Shown here: one piece after another, positions 43,273 through 50,497 of the stretch
Position numbering within the stretch: position 1 is the first letter of the stretch
Layout of the letters: each line of letters opens with the position of its first letter
Source: Prevotella sp. UBA2742
GTDB lineage: Bacteria; Bacteroidota; Bacteroidia; Bacteroidales; Bacteroidaceae
Assembly: GCA_002353485.1 (NCBI GenBank)
Contig: DEJS01000017.1
Span: forward strand, 1 to 64,000
Direction of reading: 5' to 3'
Length of the DNA stretch: 64,000 nucleotides
Notes under the pieces: model-generated
The model's input: the letters and a program-made list of their open reading frames with translations, nothing else
Told to the model about the DNA's origin: nothing
The model's database searches: none
Program-made: the position numbers and the translations under genes

Positions 43273-44801
43273 GTAGCCTTCAGTATTTGAGTGATATGCT
43301 GTTCGCGGTGGCAGATGCGTACCTCAATGCCAAACTTCTGGTGTATGTGCTCGGCCAGATGCTGTGCTGAGTAGACGCTGCGGTGCTGGCCTCCGGTACA
43401 TCCGAAGCAGAACATGAGACTGGTGAAGCCACGCTGTATGTAACGGCGCACGTGGGCATCGGCCAGACGGTAGACGGAGTCGAGAAAGGTAAGTATCTCG
43501 CCATCGTCCTCGAGAAAGCGGATGACAGGTTCGTCGAGTCCTGTCAGCTGTTTGTAGGGCTCGTAGCGTCCCGGGTTATGGGTGGAACGGCAGTCGAAGA
43601 CGTAGCCGCCCCCATTGCCCGACTCGTCCTCAGGAATTCCCTTGCCGTAAGAGAAGCTATAGACACGCACCACCAGAGGTCCCTGAGCGTCGTACTTGGA
43701 GAAGGTGGCCGGTCCGTCCTGCGGATGTGGTTTATAGGGGTTCACCGATGTGGTACGATAGCCGTCAGCGCGCGCAGGTATTGTCTCAATCTGCTGGAAT
43801 CGCGGCAGCTGAGTGAGCTGATTGAGCAGGCTGGTGAGATAAGGGTAAGGGAAGTTACGCTCGCTGAGCAGCTCGCGGATGTTATGCATGGCGGGTGGTA
43901 TGCTCTCTATGAAGTGTGCCTTACGCTCGAAGTAGCCACGGAAGCCATAGGCACCGAGCACCTGCAGCTGGCGGAAGAGTACGAAGAGCGACAGACGCTC
44001 GACAAAGGTATGCGGAGCAGGCACCTCACTGTACTGCTTCATGGCATTGTAGTATTCGTACACCAGCTCGCGACGCAGCTTATGGGGATATTTGGCCGAG
44101 GCCTGCCAGAGGAAGGAAGCCAGGTCGTAGTAGTAGGGGCCTCGGCGTCCGCCCTGAAAGTCAATGAAGAAAGGTTTGTCACCCACGAGCATGACGTTAC
44201 GAGCCTGGAAGTCGCGATAGAGGAAGCCCTCTTCGTCGCCAGCGCTGGTAAGGTCTTTGGCCAGCAGTCGGAAGTCGGCCTCGAGCTTCAGCTCGTGGAA
44301 ATCGAGTTCTGTGGCCTTGAGAAAGCAGTATTTGAAATAGTTGAGATCGAAGAGCACGGAGTTGGTGTCGAAGACGGGCTGCGGATAGCAGTTGGTAAAA
44401 TCGAGTTCGCGAGCCCCACGCACCTGGATGTTAGGCAACTCGCGTATAGTGCGTCGTAACAGTTGCTGCTCTTTCAGCGTGTAGCGTCCGCCGGCCTCAC
44501 GCCCACCGCGGATGGCGTCGAAGAGCGTGATGCTGCCAAGGTCTGTCTGCAGGTAGCGCAGCTCGTCCTGACTGACGGCCAGCACCTCTGGTACAGGTAG
44601 TTGCCGTCTGGTGAAATGACGACAGAGATAGACGAAGGCATGGTTCTCGTCGCGACTGGTACCTATGCAGCCCACTACGGACTGGCCCTCGACATTGGTC
44701 ATGCGGTAGTATTCGCGATTGCTGCCAGCTCCTGCCAGCCGCTCGACATTCTGAGGCTCGGCCCCACTCCACTGCTTATACAGCTCGATTAGTTTCTTCA
44801 T
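43269..44801 (-). CDS. AmgK-like sugar kinase fused to RapZ C-terminal domain
   Basis: A 510-residue two-domain protein. Residues about 1-330 form an aminoglycoside-phosphotransferase-type kinase like AmgK: GAGSNREYYRM nucleotide loop, catalytic YRDFQARN and metal-binding FFIDFQGG. Residues about 380-510 are a RapZ C-terminal domain (VRVYSFSYGKG, YVFDCRSTHNPG, TGLDEPV, CFGCTGGQHRSVY). AmgK phosphorylates MurNAc/GlcNAc at C1; RapZ-C binds glucosamine-6-phosphate in enterobacteria. RapZ's N-terminal P-loop part is absent. An in-frame TTG at 44813 lies inside the -7 box, so the ATG at 44801 is the start. Confidence 0.85.
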   Translation of the reverse strand: MKKLIELYKQWSGAEPQNVERLAGAGSNREYYRMTNVEGQSVVGCIGTSRDENHAFVYLCRHFTRRQLPVPEVLAVSQDELRYLQTDLGSITLFDAIRGGREAGGRYTLKEQQLLRRTIRELPNIQVRGARELDFTNCYPQPVFDTNSVLFDLNYFKYCFLKATELDFHELKLEADFRLLAKDLTSAGDEEGFLYRDFQARNVMLVGDKPFFIDFQGGRRGPYYYDLASFLWQASAKYPHKLRRELVYEYYNAMKQYSEVPAPHTFVERLSLFVLFRQLQVLGAYGFRGYFERKAHFIESIPPAMHNIRELLSERNFPYPYLTSLLNQLTQLPRFQQIETIPARADGYRTTSVNPYKPHPQDGPATFSKYDAQGPLVVRVYSFSYGKGIPEDESGNGGGYVFDCRSTHNPGRYEPYKQLTGLDEPVIRFLEDDGEILTFLDSVYRLADAHVRRYIQRGFTSLMFCFGCTGGQHRSVYSAQHLAEHIHQKFGIEVRICHREQHITQILKAT

Positions 44802-44810
44802 ATCAGACTG

Positions 44811-44818
44811 CAAAGGTA
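44811..44818 (-). promoter_or_regulatory. Promoter -7 box of kinase-nucleotidyltransferase-guaA run
   Basis: Reverse-strand TACCTTTG, 9 nt before the ATG at 44801, implying a leader of only a few bases. No TTTG at -33; the upstream DNA is a GAAGAGT simple repeat. Confidence 0.5.
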
Positions 44819-44897
44819 GTAATTTTAGCGAAGAGTGAAGAGTGAAGAGAGAAGAATTTGCTGCTGCCTTATTTCTTTTTAACGTTTTGCAGCATGC

Positions 44898-45629
44898 TCA
44901 GAGTATTTCGATGAGCTGACGCAGGCTATTGACCTCGTAGGTGACAGCCTCGGCAGCCGGATAGTCTGGATAGCGGTTGAAGTAGGCTGTAGCCAGGCCA
45001 TAGCGCTTGGCGCCCAGGATGTCGGTCTGGTAGTTGTCACCTATCATCAACGTGTTAGCCTTCTGAGCCTTGGTACGCTGAAAAGCATAATCGAAGAACT
45101 GCGGCGAAGGCTTGTTGGCACCGGCATCCTCGCTAAGCACAACGGTAGAGAAATAGTCGCTGAGTCCGCAAGCACGCAGTTTCTTGTACTGCACCTCATG
45201 GAAACCATTGGAGCACATGTGCAGGCGATAGCCGCGACGACGGAGATGACGCATCAGTTCGAGGGCGCCATCCACTAATCCAGGCTTCGAGGAGCAGTAG
45301 TCCAGGAAAACGTCGCTGACGTGCAGGCAGTAGGCCTTGTCGGCAGCAGAAAGAGCATTGGCCGACGAGTTGAGCGGGCCTCCCTCTCCGTAGCTCAGTG
45401 GACGGCGGAAGCGTTCGACAATGAGGTAGTCGCGTGTAATGTCGCCCCTCGAGTAGCGTGTCCACAAATCTATGTTTGTTTCCCAGTAGCGGTCGTAGAA
45501 CACCTGTGGGTCAGGGAAGTAACGGCCCAGCTGGAAGGTATCGAAGAGCTCATATAGCGCAATGACGGAATTGCCATGGGTGTCGTAGAGCGTGTCGTCG
45601 AAGTCAAGAAAGATGTCAGTGTATAGCAT
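44898..45629 (-). CDS. HAD hydrolase, YjjG-type nucleotidase
   Basis: A 243-residue haloacid-dehalogenase-fold phosphatase. Motif I is FLDFDDTLYD (nucleophile D9 and acid D11), motif II MCSNGF, motif III lysine in GANKPSPQFF and motif IV IGDNYQTDI. A helical cap lies after motif I. The GDNYQTDILGA form and size fit YjjG, which removes phosphate from non-canonical pyrimidine nucleotides; substrate identity is inferred. It is 12 nt downstream of the DUF4450 gene. Confidence 0.85.
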   Translation of the reverse strand: MLYTDIFLDFDDTLYDTHGNSVIALYELFDTFQLGRYFPDPQVFYDRYWETNIDLWTRYSRGDITRDYLIVERFRRPLSYGEGGPLNSSANALSAADKAYCLHVSDVFLDYCSSKPGLVDGALELMRHLRRRGYRLHMCSNGFHEVQYKKLRACGLSDYFSTVVLSEDAGANKPSPQFFDYAFQRTKAQKANTLMIGDNYQTDILGAKRYGLATAYFNRYPDYPAAEAVTYEVNSLRQLIEIL

Positions 45630-45640
45630 AGTACTTCTGT

Positions 45641-47989
45641 TTATTGCAGGGTGACAGCCATAAGGCCGATGATAATGTCGTTGGAAAGGGCGCGAAGGGT
45701 AAGCGACTCCAGCTTCCTGCGTTTGTCGAGTGGCATACGCAGCAAGGTAGCGGCTCCACCAGGTATATGACGCTGGCGCACACCCTGTAGTCCGTAGTGT
45801 CTGCCCAGGTCACGGCTGGCCGTACCCATGGCAAGACTGACACGGTAAGGACGAGGCTGGGCAGCGCGGAAGGCATGGTCGTCAATGTAGTAGTCCTGTT
45901 CCACCGGACACCAGTTGTCAGGGTTCACCAGTCGCAACGTGTCCGTCGTCCCATCCTTGTAGGTGGCCACCACGAGGCCATTCTCAATACGACTCTCGCG
46001 AACGCTGGTAGTACCAGCCATAAGTAGCCATGCCTGTTGGGCACTGCCACCCAGAGGAATGGCGACGGAGTCAGGATAGGTGTCATCCAACGACGTCAGC
46101 ACGATATTTGGTCCTTCGGCTGGTACACGGAAAGGTACACCCATGACCACAAACTCGTCATCAACAACAAGACTGCGAAAGGCAGCGTCGTCAATGTCGA
46201 TACCGCTGATGGAAAGGTCTGCCAGATTGGCATTCAGGCTCTTACGGATGTTCTGCATATGAAACTTTGCGTCGAAAGTGGGTTCGTCTGACCACTCAGT
46301 AGACTGCGAAGCCGTAGCCAAGGGGTCGACGAAACGTACCTCTGGCAGAGGAACAGGCACCTTTACACGTATCGTCTGGTGCCGCTGGGCAGTGCCTGTC
46401 ACGTCGCGATACTGACCCAGCCCCAAACTCTGCCTGATAACAATCTGCTGTGGCTTGGCAAAGTGCTGCGTGACCTCATAGAAAGCCTCGTTGCCCTGAC
46501 GACGGTAGTGATAGCTAATATAGGGAGTATGGATGCTGGCAGAGTCCCATGCCTCGGGAATACCTGGTTGTATGATGCAGCGACCCTGCAGGGCGTCAGG
46601 ACGGAGCCCGAAGAGTCCCTCCGTCAGCACACGCTCAGCCATACGAATGCAGTCTGCATCGTCGTCATAGTGTCCGCCTTGGGCCGCGTCATACTGACTG
46701 TAGGCGCCAAGGCTGGCAGGCGACAATCCGCAATACATCTGGTCGAGCACGGTGCCCTTCAGCAGCCGGAAGCCCTGCTCTGCCCTACCCGCCTGAAAAT
46801 AGGCCAGCGCCATGTGCAGAGCCTCAGCAGGTATAACATTGTTCTGTCCATGAGCGTAGGGCATCCAGCAAGAGGTGGAAAGCGTGGATAAGCCACTCAT
46901 TGCCACTGGAATATGGGGTATTTCCTCGTCTACGTAACACGTAGCGGCATAGGCCTGCTCTGGAGTGCAAGCACCATAGTCTATGGGGGTATAAATACTC
47001 CATAGGGCTGCACTGGTATGCAAACGCTTCAGTCCATTCGAGTCCTGCCACTCTGCCCAGTGTCCTTTGTCGCTTAACCACAACCGCTCATTGAGAGTGG
47101 TCAGCAGTTGACGCGCCTTCTGCTCGAAAGGCAAGCCATTCTCGCCTATGACTTTAGCAACGCGCGCCGCCAGCTGCTGACCACCATACTGGCGCGCTAA
47201 CATACGCGTAACGAGGGTATCAGTGGCGTCCTGCTCATGCAAGTAACGCTGCAACACGGGCCACTGCTTGAAAAGATAAGCCCTGTCGCCTACATAACGG
47301 CAATGATGCAGGAGTTCGTCAACGACAGATACATTCTTAACATCACTTTTAACATTAGAAGCCACTGATACGGCAGCACCCATAGCATTAATATAGTCAT
47401 CGGGGGTACTCACCACAAGACGCGATACCAATGTGCACACAGATTCTTCCTGCTCGTCAAAAAGGTCGCCTGCTCTCGGATCAATGCTGACCATATCGCC
47501 ACGGCAGTCCACAAAACACTCGTCCTCGAACTGCTGCGACTGATGCTGTACGGTATTCTGACCCTCTGCACTCGTCAAGTCCAGCGTCACCGCCCCCTCG
47601 AAATGATTGGTAACAATACGTATGAGGGCTTGTTCTGACGTTAGCGACGCCACCACCTTAAGACGCACCGAGGCCTTTACGCCCCACGTCTTGTGACGTA
47701 GCAGATAGCTGCGCATGCCATCGTGATAGCGAGATTCGCAATAGTCAGTCTCATCAAGCGCTACACCATTAACGCGAAGTCGCATGGTGCGTTGTTTGCC
47801 ACCACTGGCGACAGCAAAAAGCGGACGGTCGCTGGTAAGCATACGCCATGTACCATGACGCCCATACAACACACGCGAAAAGCGATGTTGACCATTGACA
47901 CAAACAAACGCTTTCCCCTCTGGACGATACTGCTGGGCAGTAGCACAAAGCGAAAGCAGAAAGAACAGCAAAGCAATATATTTTCTCAT
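45641..47989 (-). CDS. DUF4450 family protein, possibly internally deleted
   Basis: A secreted protein of 782 residues with signal peptide MRKYIALLFFLLSLCATAQ. The (alpha/alpha)6-barrel part has the family marks HTSAALWSIYTPIDYGACTP, STSCWMPYAHGQNNV and EGLFGLRPDALQGRCIIQPG. DUF4450 proteins are putative glycoside-active enzymes of Bacteroidota and, as I remember them, are several hundred residues longer. Here the barrel's first half seems to be missing: INAMGAAVSVAS runs at once into LLHHCRYVGDRAYLFKQWP. A frame from 48043 exists, but the promoter at 47998-48029 supports the ATG at 47989. Confidence 0.75.
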   Translation of the reverse strand: MRKYIALLFFLLSLCATAQQYRPEGKAFVCVNGQHRFSRVLYGRHGTWRMLTSDRPLFAVASGGKQRTMRLRVNGVALDETDYCESRYHDGMRSYLLRHKTWGVKASVRLKVVASLTSEQALIRIVTNHFEGAVTLDLTSAEGQNTVQHQSQQFEDECFVDCRGDMVSIDPRAGDLFDEQEESVCTLVSRLVVSTPDDYINAMGAAVSVASNVKSDVKNVSVVDELLHHCRYVGDRAYLFKQWPVLQRYLHEQDATDTLVTRMLARQYGGQQLAARVAKVIGENGLPFEQKARQLLTTLNERLWLSDKGHWAEWQDSNGLKRLHTSAALWSIYTPIDYGACTPEQAYAATCYVDEEIPHIPVAMSGLSTLSTSCWMPYAHGQNNVIPAEALHMALAYFQAGRAEQGFRLLKGTVLDQMYCGLSPASLGAYSQYDAAQGGHYDDDADCIRMAERVLTEGLFGLRPDALQGRCIIQPGIPEAWDSASIHTPYISYHYRRQGNEAFYEVTQHFAKPQQIVIRQSLGLGQYRDVTGTAQRHQTIRVKVPVPLPEVRFVDPLATASQSTEWSDEPTFDAKFHMQNIRKSLNANLADLSISGIDIDDAAFRSLVVDDEFVVMGVPFRVPAEGPNIVLTSLDDTYPDSVAIPLGGSAQQAWLLMAGTTSVRESRIENGLVVATYKDGTTDTLRLVNPDNWCPVEQDYYIDDHAFRAAQPRPYRVSLAMGTASRDLGRHYGLQGVRQRHIPGGAATLLRMPLDKRRKLESLTLRALSNDIIIGLMAVTLQ

Positions 47990-47997
47990 CTTGCCTG

Positions 47998-48029
47998 CAA
48001 AAATACACATTATTTTGCACATAGCCAAG
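47998..48029 (-). promoter_or_regulatory. Promoter of the DUF4450 gene
   Basis: Reverse-strand CTTG (48026-48029), 20 nt, TATTTTTG (47998-48005). The -7 box ends 8 nt before the ATG, so the leader would be at most a few bases. Confidence 0.65.
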
Positions 48030-48041
48030 CATAAACATAAC

Positions 48042-48173
48042 AAAAAAAACCGGTTGTCATCACGACATCCGGTTCCTAAAACAAACTACTTAAAAACTAA
48101 TCTACTAAAACAAATCAAAAAAATATCTCTTTTTGCTAAATACTTTCTCTTTTACGAGGCTTTACGCCTTTTG
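48042..48173 (-). ncRNA. Candidate small RNA between groEL and DUF4450
   Basis: A complete promoter (CTTG-N20-TAACTTTG) and a strong terminator bracket about 130 nt without an ORF. The terminator is an 11-bp stem with one mismatch (48048-48058 with 48064-48074), loop ATCAC, followed on the reverse strand by a run of eight T. A second small hairpin, GGCGTAAAGCC, lies near the 5' end. I do not recognise the RNA family. Confidence 0.5.
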
Positions 48174-48179
48174 ATGATG

Positions 48180-48211
48180 CAAAGTTAGGAACTTTTTGAA
48201 CATGATGCAAG
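48180..48211 (-). promoter_or_regulatory. Promoter of candidate small RNA
   Basis: Reverse-strand CTTG (48208-48211), 20 nt, TAACTTTG (48180-48187). There is no gene between it and the terminator at 48048. Confidence 0.6.
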
Positions 48212-48254
48212 GTTTTTGGGGTGAAATCGAACTCTTTTTTGATTTAAATCAAGA

Positions 48255-48282
48255 AGGTGTCAGCCTTTTGGAGCCGACACCT
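48255..48282 (-). terminator. Hairpin after groEL
   Basis: Arms AGGTGTC (48255-48261) and 48276-48282 with an inner CC/GG pairing. It lies 29 nt past the groEL stop. The T-run on the groEL strand is poor, while on the forward strand the hairpin is followed by ACTTTTTT, so direction is uncertain. A 14-bp palindrome TTGATTTAAATCAA (48239-48252) lies just beyond it. Confidence 0.5.
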
Positions 48283-48310
48283 ACTTTTTTGACATCTTGA
48301 GGTTGCAAAA

Positions 48311-49942
48311 CTACATCATGCCACCCATACCTGGGGCACCACCCATTGGCATGGCGGGCTCCTTCTCGGGCTTGTCACAGATGAGACACTCAGTAGTCAG
48401 GAACATGCCTGCAATGCTGGCAGCATTCTCCAATGCCACACGTGCCACCTTGGCAGGGTCGATAACACCGGCCTCGCGCAGGTCCTCATACTTGTCCATG
48501 CGGGCGTTGTAACCGAAGTCACCCTTGCCCTCGCGAACCTTCTGCACGACGACAGCACCTTCCTCGCCTGCATTGCTGACAATCTGACGCAGGGGCTCCT
48601 CAATAGCACGGCAGATGATGTTGATACCCGTCTGCTCGTCTGCATTATCGCCTTTCAAGTTGCCCAGCGCCTCCTGAGCGCGGATATAAGTGGTACCACC
48701 ACCTGCAACAACACCTTCCTCAATAGCAGCACGCGTAGCGCACAGGGCATCGTCAACGCGGTCTTTCTTCTCCTTCATCTCTACCTCGCTGTTGGCACCG
48801 ACATAGAGCACTGCCACGCCACCTGCCAATTTGGCAAGACGCTCCTGCAGCTTCTCCTTGTCGTAAGAAGAGGTAGTCAGCTCTATCTCCTTCTTAATCT
48901 GAGCAATACGGTCCTGAATAGCCTGCTTGTCACCAGCACCATTAACAATGGTTGTGTTGTCCTTCGACACAGTCACCTTGTCGCACGTACCCAGCATCTC
49001 GAGTGTGGCCTGCTCTAACTTCAGACCCTTCTCCTCGCTGATAACGACACCGCCAGTCAAGGTGGCAATATCCTCGAGCATGGCCTTACGACGGTCGCCG
49101 AAGCCAGGAGCCTTGACAGCACAAATCTTCAGACCGCCACGCAGACGGTTGACAACCAGCGTAGTCAGTGCCTCTGAGTCTACATCCTCAGCGATGACCA
49201 GCAAAGGACGGCCACTCTCAGCAGCGGGCTGCAGGATAGGAAGGAAGTCCTTAATGTTTGAAATCTTCTTGTCGTAAATAAGAATATATGGATTCTCCAT
49301 CACACACTCCATCTTCTCAGAATCGGTCACAAAGTAGCCCGACAGGTATCCACGGTCGAACTGCATACCCTCGACAACACCAATATGGGTATCACGACTC
49401 TTCGACTCCTCGATGGTGATGACGCCATCCTTAGAAACCTTACGGAAAGCCTCAGCCAGCAACTTACCAATCTCCTCGTCGTTGTTGGCAGAAACGGTAG
49501 CCACCTGCTCTATCTTGTCGTAGTTATCGTCCACGCGCTCTGCATTCTTCTGGATGAAGTCTACTACAGACTTGACAGCCTTGTCAATACCGCGCTTCAA
49601 GTCCATGGGGTTAGCGCCTGCAGTAACATTCTTCAAACCCTCGGTCACAATGGCCTGTGTCAGAATGGTGGCAGTCGTCGTACCGTCACCAGCATCGTCG
49701 CCAGTCTTCGAGGCTACGCTCTTGACGAGCTGAGCACCTGTATTTTCAAACTTGTCCTCCAACTCGATTTCCTTTGCAACGGTAACACCGTCCTTGGTAA
49801 TCTGAGGAGCGCCGAACTTCTTCTCAATCACGACATTACGGCCCTTAGGACCCAACGTCACCTTTACTGCGTTTGCCAACTGGTCCACACCGTTCTTCAG
49901 CAGGTCGCGGGCCTCAATATTGAATTTAATATCCTTTGCCAT
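48311..49942 (-). CDS. groL: Chaperonin GroEL
   Basis: The 543-residue 60-kDa chaperonin that folds proteins with GroES and ATP. MAKDIKFNIEARDLLKNGVD begins the protein; GDGTTTATILTQAI is the ATP-binding region; AAIEEGVVAGGGTTYIRA is the family signature; the C-terminus is the usual Gly/Met tail (GGAPGMGGMM). It lies downstream of groES, separated by a 119-bp spacer largely made of the 8-bp repeat. Confidence 0.99.
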   Translation of the reverse strand: MAKDIKFNIEARDLLKNGVDQLANAVKVTLGPKGRNVVIEKKFGAPQITKDGVTVAKEIELEDKFENTGAQLVKSVASKTGDDAGDGTTTATILTQAIVTEGLKNVTAGANPMDLKRGIDKAVKSVVDFIQKNAERVDDNYDKIEQVATVSANNDEEIGKLLAEAFRKVSKDGVITIEESKSRDTHIGVVEGMQFDRGYLSGYFVTDSEKMECVMENPYILIYDKKISNIKDFLPILQPAAESGRPLLVIAEDVDSEALTTLVVNRLRGGLKICAVKAPGFGDRRKAMLEDIATLTGGVVISEEKGLKLEQATLEMLGTCDKVTVSKDNTTIVNGAGDKQAIQDRIAQIKKEIELTTSSYDKEKLQERLAKLAGGVAVLYVGANSEVEMKEKKDRVDDALCATRAAIEEGVVAGGGTTYIRAQEALGNLKGDNADEQTGINIICRAIEEPLRQIVSNAGEEGAVVVQKVREGKGDFGYNARMDKYEDLREAGVIDPAKVARVALENAASIAGMFLTTECLICDKPEKEPAMPMGGAPGMGGMM

Positions 49943-49963
49943 AATTCTTTACCTGTTATTTTG

Positions 49964-50043
49964 GATTTCCGATACTTCGAAGCCTTGAAGCTTCGATACT
50001 TCGTCATTTCGATACTTCGATGCTTCGGCGTCTCGAAAACCCG
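49964..50043 (-). repeat. 8-bp tandem repeat tract between groES and groEL
   Basis: About ten 8-bp units, the last one or two degenerate. On the groEL coding strand they read as the CGAARCMT family. It lies inside the groES-groEL operon. Confidence 0.85.
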
Positions 50044-50061
50044 TTATTACTATATTCTAAA

Positions 50062-50334
50062 TTACTTCTCTATAACTGCAAGCACATCGCTCTGACGCAT
50101 CATCAGGTACTTCTCGCCCTCAAACTCCAGCTCTGTGCCTGAATACTTACCATACAGCACTTCATCACCAGCCTTCAGAACCATTTCTTCGTCTTTGGTG
50201 CCCTGACCTACGGCCTTAATTGTTCCGTGGAGTGGTTTCTCTTTTGCTGTATCGGGGATAATTATCCCGCCAATTTTCTCTTCTGCCGGTGCAGGCAATA
50301 CCAGCACGCGGTCTCCTAATGGTTTAATGTTCAT
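50062..50334 (-). CDS. groS: Co-chaperonin GroES
   Basis: The 90-residue lid of the chaperonin. MNIKPLGDRVLVLPAPAEEK start, mobile loop EKIGGIIIPDTAKEKP, GTIKAVGQG and GDEVLYGKYSGTE are all standard. A frame from a TTG at 50343 would add three residues; the ATG at 50334 matches other GroES proteins. Confidence 0.98.
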   Translation of the reverse strand: MNIKPLGDRVLVLPAPAEEKIGGIIIPDTAKEKPLHGTIKAVGQGTKDEEMVLKAGDEVLYGKYSGTELEFEGEKYLMMRQSDVLAVIEK

Positions 50335-50395
50335 AATTCGCAAATTTTAAATTAAACTTTAAATAATTCTGCTCTTCTATATGCGAAAAGCGTGC

Positions 50396-50427
50396 CAAAT
50401 CTACAAAACTGACACTTTGTCAGTAAA
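50396..50427 (-). promoter_or_regulatory. groESL promoter
   Basis: Reverse-strand TTTA (50424-50427), 20 nt, TAGATTTG (50396-50403), one mismatch in the -33 box. Leader about 55 nt. Its spacer is almost fully occupied by the dyad at 50408-50424. Confidence 0.6.
50408..50424. promoter_or_regulatory. Dyad between groESL and sppA promoters
   Basis: ACTGACA-CTT-TGTCAGT, a perfect 7-bp inverted repeat with 3-bp centre. It fills the groESL promoter spacer and stops 6 bp before the sppA -33 box, so a bound protein could affect both. It is not a CIRCE element. Operator function is inferred from position only. Confidence 0.5.
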
Positions 50428-50430
50428 GAA

Positions 50431-50462
50431 TTTGGAGGTTTAGAAAAACTTTTGTATCTTTG
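50431..50462 (+). promoter_or_regulatory. sppA operon promoter
   Basis: TTTG (50431-50434), 20 nt, TATCTTTG (50455-50462): full consensus, 35 nt before the ATG. Confidence 0.82.
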
Positions 50463-50497
50463 CAGTGTTTATTAAGTTCAATTAGCGACTATTTAGT

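Noticed and set aside
48255..48290. Forward-strand terminator of an unknown gene
   Set aside because: The T-run on the forward strand is good, but I find no forward promoter or ORF between 48044 and 48250, so I keep it only as an uncertain hairpin after groEL.
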